DNA of 64,000 nt from positions 1,463,501 to 1,527,500 of the forward strand of contig NZ_FNTF01000002.1 in the NCBI RefSeq assembly GCF_900105495.1. Direction: 5' to 3'. A program made the position numbers and the translations under genes. The notes beneath the pieces are model-generated. The model saw nothing but the letters and a program-made list of their open reading frames with translations. It did no database searches and was not told the origin of the DNA. Shown here piece after piece: positions 17,587 through 29,253 of the stretch (positions are counted from its first letter, which is position 1; every line of letters starts with the position of its first letter). Origin of the DNA: Pseudomonas frederiksbergensis. GTDB lineage: Bacteria; Pseudomonadota; Gammaproteobacteria; Pseudomonadales; Pseudomonadaceae.

Positions 17587-17892
17587 GTGGAGACGTCTGC
17601 TCACATTTTCAATCGTGCAGAAGGACACGGCCTATCTAGGCTGAGGTGGCGCCGGTTGGACCATTGGTCTGCTCGTGAATATCGCATCGTGCGATATTCG
17701 TCGTCTGTGTTTAACTCTTCCATAGCACTCGGCTACATGATGCGCGAACACGGCCTGACTCAGAGTGACCTGCCCGGGGTTGGCACTCAATCGGTGGTAT
17801 CCGAGATCTTGAGCGGCAAGCGTCAGCTCAACCTGCGACAGATCCGCTGGTTGGCCGAGCGCTTCGGGGTGTCGGTGGAGACCTTCATCTGA
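17587..17892 (+). pseudogene. HigA-like helix-turn-helix antitoxin, probable N-terminally truncated remnant
   Basis: Only the last ~52 residues (from the ATG at 17737) look like a known protein: MREHGLTQSDLPGVGTQSVV and then SEILSGKRQLNLRQIRWLAE match the C-terminal HTH of HigA-type antitoxins. The upstream in-frame residues from the GTG at 17587 have no family resemblance. No HigB-like toxin gene lies next to it. A perfect 10-base inverted repeat, GAATATCGCA/TGCGATATTC (17677-17699), sits just before the recognisable part and may be its old operator. It is either a solitary small regulator or a decayed toxin-antitoxin locus. Confidence 0.6.
17677..17699. promoter_or_regulatory. Perfect inverted repeat upstream of the HigA-like fragment
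   Basis: GAATATCGCA, a three-base spacer TCG, then TGCGATATTC. The size and symmetry fit an HTH-dimer operator; a transcript hairpin is the alternative. Confidence 0.5.
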
Positions 17893-17898
17893 TCGGGT

Positions 17899-19397
<1,499 letters not shown>

Positions 19398-19410
19398 AGG
19401 GATAAGCCGC

Positions 19411-22400
19411 TTAGTCGAGCTTGGCGGCTGGCGGCTCTTGCAGCGGTTGGCCATCGGGTTTGGGCACGATGGTTTTGGCTTCCGGATCGACGGGCACCAT
19501 TCTGTATTCCTGGCCCTGGATGTTCTTGAGGTAAACCTCCATCTGCCGGAACGAGATGTTGATGTGCTGTTTCTTGAACTCGCGATTGATGAAGCGGTTG
19601 ACCTCGTCGAGCACCGGGTTACGGTCACCGAGGTCGCGCACATGCATGCGCAGCTCGTGGTCGAGGGTGCTTTCGCCGAAATTCAGGAAGTACACGTGGG
19701 GTTCCGGATCTTTCAGCACTCGCGGGTTATCGCGCGCAGCCTTGAGCAGCAATTCCTTGACCAGGTCCAGGTCGGAGCCGTAATCGACACCGAGCTTGAG
19801 GGTCACTCGAGTGATGGTGTCGGTCAGGGACCAGTTGATCAGTTGCCCTGTAATGAACGTCTTGTTCGGGACGATGATGTCCTTGCGGTCGAAGTCGGTG
19901 ATGGTTGTGGCACGGATGCGGATCTTGCTCACCGTACCGGACAGGTTACCAATGGTGATGGTGTCGCCGATCCGTACCGGACGTTCGAACAGGATCATGA
20001 TCCCGGAGATGAAGTTCGCGAAGATTTCCTGCATCCCGAAGCCGAGACCCACCGACAGCGCCGCCACCAGCCATTGCAACTTGTCCCAACTCACGCCGAG
20101 TGTCGACAGGGTCGAGACGAAACCGATACCGGCGATCACATAGGACAGCAGGGTGGTGGTGGCGTAGGCGCTGCCCTGAGCCAGGTTCAGCTTCGACAGC
20201 ACCAACACTTCCAGCAACCCCGGCAAGTTGCGCGCGAGGGCGAAGGTGATGCCGATGATGATCAACGCGCCGAGCATGTCGCCAATGCTGATCGGCACCA
20301 TGCTCATATTGGCGCCGGTGCCGCTGGTGTATTCGTAGAGGGTGACGTTGTCCAGGTACGAGAACACCGAGATCAGGTCCGACCAGACCCAGTACAGCGC
20401 CGCGATGAAACCGCCCAGCAGTGCCAGGCGGATCAGGCGCAGGGACTGTTCGTTGACCTTCTCGATATCCAGCGTTGGCTCTTCGATCACCGCTTCGCCG
20501 TCGCCGGCCTCTTTCGCGGCCTGGCGTTTGGCCAGGGCGCGCTGGTAGGCCAGGCGGCGTGCGGCAACGCTGAGGCCGCGCACGAAGGTGGCCTCGATCA
20601 CCAGCCAGAACATCAGCAGGTAAAGGGTGTTGATCAACCGGTCACTGAGCTTCAGCGCGGTGTAGTAATAGCCGAAGCACACCGCCACGAACAGCGCCAC
20701 AGGCAGGACGGTGAATATGACCCCCACGGCCTTGCGGAACAACGAAGCGTTCTGGTGAGTCGGGCTGCTGATCAGCAGGCGACTGAGCAGCCAGGCCATC
20801 AGCGCGTAGCAGGTCAGCACCACCGGCATGCCGAGTACGTCATCGGCCAGGGTGGCGGGTTGCAGCTCGGCGACCGCCACCACCGCGACCAGGGCCATGA
20901 CCACCAGACCGAGTCGACGGACCCAGCCCTGCAGGAATTCGACCTGCGGTTTTTCCCAGCGGAAATGCAGTTCGGCCACGCCGCCCGGCGCGAGTATCCG
21001 GTAGGCGGTGTAGAACACTAGCCAGGCCTGGGCCATTTGCAGCAGCGCTGCGCCCATGTTCGCGTTTTGTCCGCGGGCGTCGATTTGCAAGGCCAGGCCA
21101 CACAAGGCAAGGCCCAGGGACACTGGCATCGCCAGCAGAATGTTGATCAGGATTGCCTGCGGCGTGTGCCACTGGCTGTCGCGTTTGAAGTGGCCGATGT
21201 CCTGGTGAACCTTGCTCAGTCGGGCATACAGGCTTTTGCGCCGCCACAGCAGGGCACCGATCAACAATGCCAGGGGCAGGAACAGCAGCGGCCGTTGGGT
21301 CAGGCCATCACTTAATTCGCTCAGGCTGGAAGCCCACGGCAGCGTGGTGACCTGACGTTCCAGGCGCTCCGGCACGGCGCGCATCCATTCCAGGTCCAGC
21401 GGCTTGTTGCTGGGAATCCAGAACATCTGTTCATCGAGGGTCGCCCGCAGGCTTTGCGCGGTGCTGAGCAGTTGCTTCTGGTTGAGTTGCAACGTGATGG
21501 ATTCATTGAGCACCGCGCTGAGTTCGCGGTTCAGCCGCTCCAGCAGGTCGGCGCGGGTCGTGGCCAGGTCCAGCAGGCTCTTGCGCAATTGCGGGGTGAC
21601 TTGCTCGGGAGGCTGGGTCGACAGCAGGTTGTCGACGTAGGTCGCCGGGTTGCTGAGCAGTTCCCGTTGCTGGCTGACTTCGAATTGATAGAGGCGAATG
21701 TCGGCGATCTGGTCGGCCAGGTCACGGTCGAGCTTGAGGCGTGGCAGGGCCTGTTTCTGTTTGTAGAGAATCTTGGAGAGCAGCAGGCTGCCCTTGAGCA
21801 CGTTGATCTGCTCTTCCAGCGCCGAGTCGCTCTGGGTCACGTTGTCCAGTTGCTGCTTGGTCTGCAGGTTTTGCTGGGTGACTTCGTTTAGTCGGTCAGT
21901 ACTTTTGAGCAGGTAATCGGAAAGCTTGAGGTTGGCTGCGCTTTCGGTAGCCAACAGGGCGCTGCCGCCGGATTTCTGCGCTTCGATGGACTGCTGGGTC
22001 ACTGTCTCCTGGGACTGGGCCAGGCGCTTCTGGTTGATCAGGGTTTGCAGCTCCTGGATTTCCTGATCCAGGCGATCGGATTTTTCCGAGAGCAAGTCAT
22101 GCTGGCTGTTGCCCAGGTCCTGCAGTTGATTGTTGCCGGCCAGTTCCTGGCGACGCAACGGGATCAGGGCATTCAGCGCCGCGAGCTCGGCGTTGAGCAG
22201 GTCGCGTTGCTCAGGGGTCAAGGTCTTGCCGGCGTCCTTGCCGATCTTGAGGATGTTGTTGATCTGCTGGATGCGCGTCTGGCTGGTGGAGATTTCCGCC
22301 TGGGCGCGTTCGGGGCGGGTCTGGGCGGTAATCACCAGACTGTTGGCTTCCGAGAGGGCCTTCTGCAGATCGCTTTGCTGAGTGGAGCGCTCGGTGAGCA

Positions 22401-22761
22401 TTTGCTCCAGCTGCTGAATAGGCTCTTTGGCATAGCGCTGCGGCACCGGCAGCACTTTGCTGGCTTTGAGCTTGGCCAGTTCGCGCTGATTCTCGATGTT
22501 CTGCTTTGGGGCGTTGGCCAGTTGTTGCTTGAGATCGGCCAGCTTCTGCTCGTAATCACGCTTGTTGTTGAGCTGTGTCAGCGTGTTTTGCAGGATGCTC
22601 TGCAGGGCTTTCTGATCGGCTTCCGGCAATTTGCGCTCGGCGATCTTGTTCAGGTTCGCCTGCACGGCTTCGCTGGACGGCGGTTCGGCCGCTTGCAATG
22701 TACCGACAGAAAGACTCAAGCCCAGCAGGGCCGTAATGATGAACGTGCGCAGGGTTGACAT
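19411..22761 (-). CDS. mscK: MscK/KefA-type mechanosensitive channel
   Basis: 1116 residues from the ATG at 22761 (MSTLRTFIITALLG), a signal-like N-terminus ending at LQAAEPP; the longer in-frame reading is not credible. A long periplasmic coiled-coil region (about 30-480, rich in Gln and Leu) is followed by about 11 membrane helices (500-900) and the MscS core. The pore helix is in LQWLVAALSVGLGFGMQEIF, then the beta domain VRIGDTITIGNLSGTVSKI. The size and layout match KefA/MscK of other bacteria, which release solutes on osmotic downshock. It may share a transcript with selO, 48 bases downstream. Confidence 0.88.
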   Translation of the reverse strand: MSTLRTFIITALLGLSLSVGTLQAAEPPSSEAVQANLNKIAERKLPEADQKALQSILQNTLTQLNNKRDYEQKLADLKQQLANAPKQNIENQRELAKLKASKVLPVPQRYAKEPIQQLEQMLTERSTQQSDLQKALSEANSLVITAQTRPERAQAEISTSQTRIQQINNILKIGKDAGKTLTPEQRDLLNAELAALNALIPLRRQELAGNNQLQDLGNSQHDLLSEKSDRLDQEIQELQTLINQKRLAQSQETVTQQSIEAQKSGGSALLATESAANLKLSDYLLKSTDRLNEVTQQNLQTKQQLDNVTQSDSALEEQINVLKGSLLLSKILYKQKQALPRLKLDRDLADQIADIRLYQFEVSQQRELLSNPATYVDNLLSTQPPEQVTPQLRKSLLDLATTRADLLERLNRELSAVLNESITLQLNQKQLLSTAQSLRATLDEQMFWIPSNKPLDLEWMRAVPERLERQVTTLPWASSLSELSDGLTQRPLLFLPLALLIGALLWRRKSLYARLSKVHQDIGHFKRDSQWHTPQAILINILLAMPVSLGLALCGLALQIDARGQNANMGAALLQMAQAWLVFYTAYRILAPGGVAELHFRWEKPQVEFLQGWVRRLGLVVMALVAVVAVAELQPATLADDVLGMPVVLTCYALMAWLLSRLLISSPTHQNASLFRKAVGVIFTVLPVALFVAVCFGYYYTALKLSDRLINTLYLLMFWLVIEATFVRGLSVAARRLAYQRALAKRQAAKEAGDGEAVIEEPTLDIEKVNEQSLRLIRLALLGGFIAALYWVWSDLISVFSYLDNVTLYEYTSGTGANMSMVPISIGDMLGALIIIGITFALARNLPGLLEVLVLSKLNLAQGSAYATTTLLSYVIAGIGFVSTLSTLGVSWDKLQWLVAALSVGLGFGMQEIFANFISGIMILFERPVRIGDTITIGNLSGTVSKIRIRATTITDFDRKDIIVPNKTFITGQLINWSLTDTITRVTLKLGVDYGSDLDLVKELLLKAARDNPRVLKDPEPHVYFLNFGESTLDHELRMHVRDLGDRNPVLDEVNRFINREFKKQHINISFRQMEVYLKNIQGQEYRMVPVDPEAKTIVPKPDGQPLQEPPAAKLD

Positions 22762-22795
22762 AGAGACCGATCGAAAACGAGACGAAGTGTGGAGT

Positions 22796-24538
22796 TTAGA
22801 GGAAGAGTCCCGGGCCGGGGCGACTTCCTTCGGGGAATCTGACGCCCACTTTACCGATCTTGTTCCCTTCCATGACAGCGACGGTCCAAATGGTGTTGTT
22901 CCATTCCACCTGGTCACCGACTACCGGAGCACCGCCCACTTTCTGGGCAATGAAGTGGCCGAGCGACATGTCCGGATCGATGCCTTCCACTTTCAACCCG
23001 TACAGCGCCGCAACCGCGGCCAACTGGGCGTCTCCTTCGAGTACGAAGTCGCCGAAGAAGCGCAAATCGAGGCCCCGTTGCGGTGCCTGGCTGAAGAGTT
23101 TTCCGAGGGCCGGAAGGTTGTGTTCATGGCCGATTACGCACAGCAAATCGTCGACTTCGAGCACCGTACTACCCGACGGATGGAGGAGTTGCTGGCCCCG
23201 AAACAGGGCTGCAATGCGGGTGCCTTCGGGCATTTTCAGTTCGCGAAGGGGTGAGCCGATGCACCATTTCTCAGCACCGAGGCGATAAACGAACAGCTCC
23301 CACTCACTGGTGACGTGGACTTCCAGGGCGGCGCGGGAGATCGGTGCCGGCTCCGGCGGAACGGTGACTTTCAAAAGCTTCGCCACCCATGGCAGGCTCG
23401 TGCCCTGCACCAGCAACGACACCAGCACGATAAAGAAGGCGAGGTTGAAATAGAGCTGCGCGTTGGGCAGGCCGGCCATCAGCGGGAACACCGCCAGAAT
23501 GATCGGGACCGCGCCGCGTAGCCCGACCCAGGAAATGAACGCCTTCTCGCGCCCATGGAATGCCTTGAACGGCAGCAGGCCGACGATCACCGACAACGGC
23601 CGCGCAAACAGAATCATCCACAGCGCCAGGCCCAGGGCGGGCAGGGCAATCGGCAACAGGTCGTGGGGTGTTACCAGCAACCCCAGCACCAGGAACATGC
23701 CGATTTGTGCCAGCCACGCCATGCCATCGAGCATGTGCAAAATGCCGTGGCGGCTGCGCACAGGGCGATTGCCGATGACCAGGCCGCACAGGTAAACCGC
23801 CAGGAAGCCGCTGCCGTGCAAGGCGTTGGTCAGGGCAAACACGACCAATCCGCCAGCAATGACCAGGATCGGGTACAGGCCGGTGGCCAAGTGGATACGG
23901 TTGACCAGTTGCAACATGACCCAGCCGCCGCCCAGACCGATGACAGCGCCGATACCGAACTCACGCAAAAAGTGCCCGAGCAGGCTCCAGTGCAGACCGG
24001 ACTGGCCGCTGGCGAGCATGTCGATCAGGGTCACGGTGAGGAACACCGCCATCGGGTCGTTGCTGCCGGACTCGATTTCGAGGCTGGCGGTCACCCGTTC
24101 GTTCAAGCCTTTGCCGCCAAGCAGCGAGAATACCGCAGCGGCGTCGGTGGAGCCGACGATAGCGCCGATCAGCAGGCCTTGAATCAGGTTCAGGTCGAAC
24201 AGCCACGCGGCGGCCATACCGGTCAGCCCGGTGGTGATCAACACCCCGACCGTCGCCAGCGACAGCGCCGGCCATAACGCCACGCGGAAGCTGGAAACCC
24301 GGGTGCGCAAGCCGCCGTCGAGCAGGATGACTGCCAGTGCGAGGTTACCGACCAGATAAGCCGTTGGGTAGTTATCGAAGATAATGCCGGCGCCATCGAC
24401 GCCGGCCGACATGCCCACCGCGAGGATGATCACCAGAATCGGGATGCCAAGGCGCGATGAAAGTGAGCTCACCAGAATGCTTGCACCTACCAGCAACGCG
24501 CCGATCAAGAACAGGCTGTTGATGGTCGTCGCATTCAA
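22796..24538 (-). CDS. K+/H+ antiporter of the NhaP2/CvrA type
   Basis: 580 residues: about 12-13 membrane helices (1-395), then cytoplasmic regulatory domains. [12 protein letters not shown] in helix five and [13 protein letters not shown] in helix six hold the aspartates that bind the ion in CPA1 exchangers. The tail contains a TrkA-C-like part (about 405-490, [21 protein letters not shown]) and a C-terminal CorC/HlyC-like part ([20 protein letters not shown]), as in NhaP2/CvrA. It exports potassium in exchange for protons and affects volume and osmotic control, consistent with the mechanosensitive channel encoded 35 bases downstream on the same strand. Confidence 0.9.
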   Translation of the reverse strand: MNATTINSLFLIGALLVGASILVSSLSSRLGIPILVIILAVGMSAGVDGAGIIFDNYPTAYLVGNLALAVILLDGGLRTRVSSFRVALWPALSLATVGVLITTGLTGMAAAWLFDLNLIQGLLIGAIVGSTDAAAVFSLLGGKGLNERVTASLEIESGSNDPMAVFLTVTLIDMLASGQSGLHWSLLGHFLREFGIGAVIGLGGGWVMLQLVNRIHLATGLYPILVIAGGLVVFALTNALHGSGFLAVYLCGLVIGNRPVRSRHGILHMLDGMAWLAQIGMFLVLGLLVTPHDLLPIALPALGLALWMILFARPLSVIVGLLPFKAFHGREKAFISWVGLRGAVPIILAVFPLMAGLPNAQLYFNLAFFIVLVSLLVQGTSLPWVAKLLKVTVPPEPAPISRAALEVHVTSEWELFVYRLGAEKWCIGSPLRELKMPEGTRIAALFRGQQLLHPSGSTVLEVDDLLCVIGHEHNLPALGKLFSQAPQRGLDLRFFGDFVLEGDAQLAAVAALYGLKVEGIDPDMSLGHFIAQKVGGAPVVGDQVEWNNTIWTVAVMEGNKIGKVGVRFPEGSRPGPGLFL

Positions 24539-24739
24539 AGGCAGTACTCCAGAAAGCTAAAGGCGGGCGCAAACTGACCATGCAGTCTGCGTGCCAGCGA
24601 TTCTAACCTGTTGAAATGTGATGCTGTCAAAAAGCTTTTGACCTTGTGGCGAAGGGGCTTGCCCCCGTTCGGCTGCGTAGCAGTCGAAATTCTGGGGCCG
24701 CTGCGCGACCCAACGGGGGCAAGCCCCCTCGCCACAGGG
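24539..24739. repeat. Intergenic region with REP pair
   Basis: The pair spans 24644-24738: TTGTGGCGAAGGGGCTTGCC and its mirror image around a GCTGCGTAGCAGTCG-like centre. It separates the chemoreceptor end from the antiporter start, both on the minus strand. The remaining ~100 bases are probably the antiporter promoter; no clear -10/-35 was seen. Confidence 0.75.
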
Positions 24740-26365
24740 TTAGAGACTAAACCGCCCGACCATGTTGTTCAGGTCCAGCGCCAATCGCGACAACTCATTG
24801 CTCGCGGCACTGGTCTGGTTGGCCCCGGTCGCCGACTGCACCGACAGATCGCGAATGTTCACCAGATTGCGGTCCACTTCACGGGCCACTTGCGCCTGCT
24901 CTTCGGCCGCGCTGGCGATCACCAGGTTGCGTTCGTTGATTTCGACGATTGCACTATTAATAGTGTCCAGCGACATGCCAGCCCCACGAGCGATGTTCAA
25001 CGTCGACTCGGCGCGCTCGGTGCTGTTGCGCATCGAATCCACCGCGTGCTCGGTACCGCTCTGGATGCTGCCGATCATGCGTTCGATTTCGCTGGTCGAC
25101 TGTTGGGTGCGATGCGCCAAGGCACGAACCTCGTCCGCGACCACGGCAAATCCACGACCGGCCTCACCGGCGCGGGCCGCTTCGATGGCTGCGTTCAATG
25201 CCAGCAGGTTGGTCTGATCAGCCAGGCCGCGAATCACGTCCAGCACTTTACCGATGTCACGGGACTCGTTGGCCAGTTCGCCAATCAGGGTGGCGGTGCT
25301 CTGCACGTCGGCGCTCATGCGTTCGATGGCGCTGACGGTTTCCTGCACCAGGTCACGGCCATCACCGGCAGAGGTGGTGGCATTTTTCGAGGCTTCGGAC
25401 GTGCTGACGGCATTGCGCGCGACTTCTTCCACGGCGCTGGTCATTTCGTTGACCGCGGTGGCAGCCTGTTCGATTTCGTTGTTCTGCTGGGTCAGGCCAC
25501 GAGCGCTTTCGTCGGTGACGCTGTTGAGCTCTTCAGCGGCGGACGCCAGTTGCGTGGCGGAACCGGAAATCCGTTGCAGGGTGTCGCGCAGCTTGTCCTG
25601 CATCTTCGACATGGCCAGCAGCAAGCGGCCGGCTTCGTCCTCACCATCGACGGTGATCGGGCGGGTCAGGTTGCCCTCGGCAATTTCTTCGGCAGCGCTC
25701 AGGGCGTTGGCGATCGGCTTGGTGATGCTGTTGGTCAGCAACCAGGCGAAAAGAAGGGTCAGGCCACTGGCGATGACCAGCAACGTAATCACCAGATTGA
25801 GGGACGTCGAATACTGCTCACCGGCACGCGTGTCGGTTACTTCTATCTGTTGGGTGTTGATCTCAAGCAACTTCGCGAGGGCTGAGTTGACTGCTTCGGA
25901 GTTGGAGAGTAATTCGCTGTTGAGCATGGCGCGCAGTTCGTCGACCTGGTTGTTGCGCGAGAGCGTCTTCATCCGGTCTTCGAGTTGGCGATACTGCGCC
26001 AGCAACTGCACGTATTGATCGTAAGCAGCGCGTTCCTGCGGGCCGTCGATCAGCGGTTCGTAGACTCGTTGAGCGTCGCGGATCTGCTGATTACGCAGTT
26101 CAAACAGCTCGAAAGTTTTCTGCTGCACATCAGGTTCGCGGTTAACCAGCAAACGATAGGACAGCACTCGCAGGCGCAGGGTCAACTGAGTGAACTCGTC
26201 GAGGCTCTTGATGCTCGGCACGCTCATGGAGGCGATGTCTTCACCCGCACCGCGAATCTTGCTCATCTGGTTCAAGGCAAACACACCCAGAATCAGCATC
26301 AGGCCGCCAATCAGGGCAAAACCGAGGAACGCCCGTGGCGCGATATTCATATTACGAAGGGACAT
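24740..26365 (-). CDS. Methyl-accepting chemotaxis protein with four-helix-bundle sensor
   Basis: 541 residues from the ATG at 26365 ([15 protein letters not shown]). TM1 (about 10-30) is followed by a periplasmic helical sensor (about 32-185) of the 4HB type, TM2 ([19 protein letters not shown]), a HAMP domain ([20 protein letters not shown]) and the signalling domain with hairpin tip [20 protein letters not shown]. It reports a ligand to CheA/CheW at the inner membrane. The ligand is not deducible. The C-terminus (VGRFSL) lacks a CheR-docking pentapeptide. Confidence 0.92.
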   Translation of the reverse strand: MSLRNMNIAPRAFLGFALIGGLMLILGVFALNQMSKIRGAGEDIASMSVPSIKSLDEFTQLTLRLRVLSYRLLVNREPDVQQKTFELFELRNQQIRDAQRVYEPLIDGPQERAAYDQYVQLLAQYRQLEDRMKTLSRNNQVDELRAMLNSELLSNSEAVNSALAKLLEINTQQIEVTDTRAGEQYSTSLNLVITLLVIASGLTLLFAWLLTNSITKPIANALSAAEEIAEGNLTRPITVDGEDEAGRLLLAMSKMQDKLRDTLQRISGSATQLASAAEELNSVTDESARGLTQQNNEIEQAATAVNEMTSAVEEVARNAVSTSEASKNATTSAGDGRDLVQETVSAIERMSADVQSTATLIGELANESRDIGKVLDVIRGLADQTNLLALNAAIEAARAGEAGRGFAVVADEVRALAHRTQQSTSEIERMIGSIQSGTEHAVDSMRNSTERAESTLNIARGAGMSLDTINSAIVEINERNLVIASAAEEQAQVAREVDRNLVNIRDLSVQSATGANQTSAASNELSRLALDLNNMVGRFSL

Positions 26366-26640
26366 GGTGTTTACCGAAAAGAGCGCATTCGTGCGGCGCT
26401 GAGACTGACGTATGGATGACTTATCGGTCATACGACTAAAGTCTTGAGGCCCTGCGCGTTTTTGTCGCACAAACGCTTCGGCGACGAAGTGCAGGAACCA
26501 GATCCGCCAATCACAGTCTTTAAAGTTCGCGAGGACGGTCGCCCGCCAGGAAAATCAAGGCTTTGCGCCCCAATACCCCTGGCATCCGTGGTGACTTTTC
26601 TTTATCGTACGCGCCCTTTGAAAATGCTCGGAAAATCAAA
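26366..26640. promoter_or_regulatory. Divergent region between chemoreceptor and zapB-like gene
   Basis: 275 bases with no convincing gene and no REP element. It must hold the promoters of the chemoreceptor (minus) and of the zapB-like/zapA-like pair (plus). No operator palindrome was recognised. Confidence 0.45.
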
Positions 26641-26871
26641 ATGTTGGAAGCATCCCTAAGCCAATTAGAACAGCTGGTCAGCGACCTGGTGCAACAGAAC
26701 CAGACCCTGCTCGGCAGCAACCAGACCCTGAGCGCAGAATTGGCCCAGGCCAAGGATGAAAACGAAAGCCTGCAACTGAGCCTGATGGAACAGGAAGAGA
26801 AACAAGGTGCCACCGCTGCACGCATCCAGGCCCTGGTTGAGCGCGTCAGCGCCGGCCCGGTCAGCGCATGA
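26641..26871 (+). CDS. Small ZapB-like coiled-coil protein (TIGR02449-like)
   Basis: 76 residues from the ATG at 26641. Nearly the whole chain is heptad-patterned: LSQLEQLVSDLVQQNQTLLG, then Leu/Glu/Gln repeats to RIQALVERVSA. There is no membrane segment or catalytic motif. Such small coiled coils are regularly encoded just before zapA and are thought to take part in Z-ring organisation. The stop overlaps the zapA start by four bases. Confidence 0.75.
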   Translation: MLEASLSQLEQLVSDLVQQNQTLLGSNQTLSAELAQAKDENESLQLSLMEQEEKQGATAARIQALVERVSAGPVSA

Positions 26872-27170
26872 ATCACGGCTCCGCAGGGGTAAAAGTCGTC
26901 TCGATCCTGGGGGAGGACTATTCGATCAAGGCGCCGGCCGGGGAAGAGCAAACCCTGCTGGACGCCGCGTTAATGCTGAAGGCTGCCCTGGCTGACACCA
27001 AAAGGAAGTACCCGACGCTGATCGGTGACCGCTTGCTGGTATTGGCCGCGATGAATCTGTGCTCCCAGCAGATCGAAATGCAGAAACAGCACAAGCAGGA
27101 ACTCGACCGTTACCAAGAGCAAGTCAGCGCCACGGTTGAAGTGATTTCCAAGACGATCAATCAGGCCTGA
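26868..27170 (+). CDS. zapA: ZapA-family cell division protein, divergent paralog
   Basis: 100 residues. An N-terminal beta unit ([20 protein letters not shown]) is followed by [14 protein letters not shown], the [17 protein letters not shown] helix and a long C-terminal coiled coil, as in ZapA, which bundles FtsZ filaments. The sequence differs clearly from the ZapA I recall beside the 6S RNA gene of Pseudomonas (ILDKEYSI, GADRVAVMAALNI), and no ssrS or 5-formyl-THF cyclo-ligase gene follows. It is therefore probably a second copy. Confidence 0.75.
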   Translation: MNHGSAGVKVVSILGEDYSIKAPAGEEQTLLDAALMLKAALADTKRKYPTLIGDRLLVLAAMNLCSQQIEMQKQHKQELDRYQEQVSATVEVISKTINQA

Positions 27171-27270
27171 TCGGCTTTGCGCACAACCAAAGAATAAATT
27201 GTCGCTTGCGTTGTATACAATCGGCACGGCTGTTGCAGTGTTTCAGCCTCTTATTCTTTGGGGGTGCTCC
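27171..27270 (+). promoter_or_regulatory. zapA-chemoreceptor spacer with GntR-like palindrome and RBS-pairing stem
   Basis: 100 bases. TTGTATACAA (27211-27220) is a perfect palindrome of the GntR/FCD operator type and may overlap a -10 box. CCAAAGAATAA (27187-27197) is exactly complementary to TTATTCTTTGG (27251-27261), which runs into the GGGGG ribosome-binding site of the chemoreceptor. Confidence 0.55.
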
Positions 27271-29208
27271 ATGCAGTTCTGGCGACGCAGTATTCAATGG
27301 CAGTTGATCCTAAGCATGGGCACCGCCCTGCTGGTCAGTATCCTGATCGTGGTTGGCATTTATACCCTCGTGGTCAACCGTCTCGCCGAGCGCTATCTGG
27401 TCGAACAAGCGCTGCCGTCGAGCATCGAAGCGATGCGCAACGACATCGAGCGAATCCTCGTTCAACCCCTCACCGCCGCCAAGGACATCGCCAGTAACAG
27501 CATGGTGCGCGACTGGCTGGCCGGGGGCGAAAACAGCGCCCAGACCGATACCTTCGTGGAGTATCTGGAAGGCATCCGCGCCGAGCACAAAGCCTTTACC
27601 GCGCTGATCGTCGGCACGGCTTCAAACCACTACTTCAATGAAAAAGGCCTGGACCGGACCCTCAGCCGTTCCAACCCCAAAGACGCCTGGTTCTATTCGT
27701 TTCTCGACAGCAACCAGCCGCGCACCCTCAATATCGACAATGACACCGCGACCGGAGAGTTGGCGCTGTTCATCGACCTCAAGGTCGAGCAGGCCGGCAA
27801 AGTCGTGGGCGTTGCCGGGCTTGGCCTGAGCATGAAAGAGCTGTCGGAGCTGATCCACAACTTCAACTTCGGTGAGCGCGGCAAGGTCTATCTCGTACGT
27901 TCCGACGGTTTGATCCAGGTTCACCCCGAGGCTCAGTTCAGCGGCAAACGCACGTTGGCCGAACAGATTGGCGCCCCGGCAGCGCAAGCGGTCATGGCTC
28001 AAAAAGCCGCCAGCAGTAGCAGTTTTATACGCGAGGGCGAAGATTTTCTGGCATTGAGCCTGCCGTTGCGGGACCTGGGCTGGACCCTGGTGGCCGAAGT
28101 GCCGCAGTCGCAGATCTACGCTGAAGCCCGCCGCGCGATGTGGATGAGCAGCGGCATCGGCCTGGCGGTGGCGCTGGTGTGCCTGATGCTGGTGGTGTTG
28201 TTGGCCCGTGGCTTGGTGCGGCCGATTCGTCAGGTAACAGCGGCGCTGGTAGCCATTGGTAGCGGTGGTGGAGATTTGACCCACCGGTTAGATTCCAGCC
28301 GCGCCGATGAACTGGGTGACCTGGCTCGCGGCTTCAATCGATTCCTGGAAAGCCAGCGCGACATGATCGGCGAAGTGCTGACCACCAGCGAGCGTTTACG
28401 CACGGCCGTCGGCCAAGTGGCGCGGGTGGTGGACAACACCGCCGAACGCTCTGGCCGCCAACAGGAAATGACCGACATGGTCGCCACCGCCGTCCACGAA
28501 ATGGGCCTGACCGTGCAGGAAATCGCCCAGAACGCCGGCAACGCCGCGGTGGCTTCACAAACTGCCCGGGATGAGGCGATGCAGGCGCGGGAAGTGGTGG
28601 GCGGGTCGATCCGGCATATTGAAAGCATGTCCGATGAAATCGGCCTCGCTGCCAGCGCGGTGGGCGAGTTGGCCAATCAGGTGGCATCCATCGATCAGGT
28701 GCTGGCAGTGATTCGCGGGATTTCCGAGCAAACCAATTTGCTCGCGCTCAACGCGGCCATCGAAGCGGCGCGGGCCGGGGACATGGGGCGCGGGTTTGCG
28801 GTGGTCGCGGATGAAGTGCGCACGTTGGCGCGGCGTACGCAGTCGTCGACCGATGAGATTCAGCAGATGATTGGCAGCCTCAAGCAAGGCGCGGAGAACG
28901 CGGTGTCGTCGATGCATTCCGGGCAAGCGGCGACCGGCACGGGCGTCGAGTCGAGCCAGCGCACCGGGGTGTCGTTGACGGCGATTACCGGCCAGGTGGA
29001 GCGCATCAGCGACATGAACCATCAAGTGGCGGCGGCAACGGAAGAGCAGTCGGCGGTAACGGAAGAGATCAACCGGAACGTGCAGGGGATTTCAGATCTG
29101 GCCCGTGCCACCGCCGGGGAGGTCAGGGCTTGCCGTGAGGACTGTCAGACATTGCAGCGCTTGGCCGATGATCTGGCGCGGCAGATGGGTAGCTTCAAAC
29201 TCAGCTGA
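27271..29208 (+). CDS. Methyl-accepting chemotaxis protein with dCache-type sensor
   Basis: 645 residues from the ATG at 27271 behind GGGGGTGCTCC. TM1 lies at about 10-30 ([20 protein letters not shown]). A large periplasmic sensor (about 32-285) shows the dCache features [19 protein letters not shown] and [22 protein letters not shown]2 is [20 protein letters not shown], followed by HAMP and the signalling domain with tip [20 protein letters not shown]. dCache receptors often bind amino acids or organic acids, but no signature residues were recognised. The C-terminus lacks a CheR-docking pentapeptide. Confidence 0.92.
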   Translation: MQFWRRSIQWQLILSMGTALLVSILIVVGIYTLVVNRLAERYLVEQALPSSIEAMRNDIERILVQPLTAAKDIASNSMVRDWLAGGENSAQTDTFVEYLEGIRAEHKAFTALIVGTASNHYFNEKGLDRTLSRSNPKDAWFYSFLDSNQPRTLNIDNDTATGELALFIDLKVEQAGKVVGVAGLGLSMKELSELIHNFNFGERGKVYLVRSDGLIQVHPEAQFSGKRTLAEQIGAPAAQAVMAQKAASSSSFIREGEDFLALSLPLRDLGWTLVAEVPQSQIYAEARRAMWMSSGIGLAVALVCLMLVVLLARGLVRPIRQVTAALVAIGSGGGDLTHRLDSSRADELGDLARGFNRFLESQRDMIGEVLTTSERLRTAVGQVARVVDNTAERSGRQQEMTDMVATAVHEMGLTVQEIAQNAGNAAVASQTARDEAMQAREVVGGSIRHIESMSDEIGLAASAVGELANQVASIDQVLAVIRGISEQTNLLALNAAIEAARAGDMGRGFAVVADEVRTLARRTQSSTDEIQQMIGSLKQGAENAVSSMHSGQAATGTGVESSQRTGVSLTAITGQVERISDMNHQVAAATEEQSAVTEEINRNVQGISDLARATAGEVRACREDCQTLQRLADDLARQMGSFKLS

Positions 29209-29210
29209 CC

Positions 29211-29241
29211 GATCGTTCCCACGCTCCGCGTGGGAACGATC
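29211..29241. terminator. Perfect palindrome acting as a likely bidirectional terminator
   Basis: GATCGTTCCCACGC, a three-base loop, then GCGTGGGAACGATC, between two convergent genes. The same sequence family recurs at 51476-51585, so it is also a genome repeat. Confidence 0.6.
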
Positions 29242-29253
29242 AGTGAGAGGGTG

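Noticed and set aside
27171..27270. 6S RNA (ssrS) after zapA
   Set aside because: The spacer is only 100 bases and lacks the long rod-like structure; the downstream cyclo-ligase gene is also missing.
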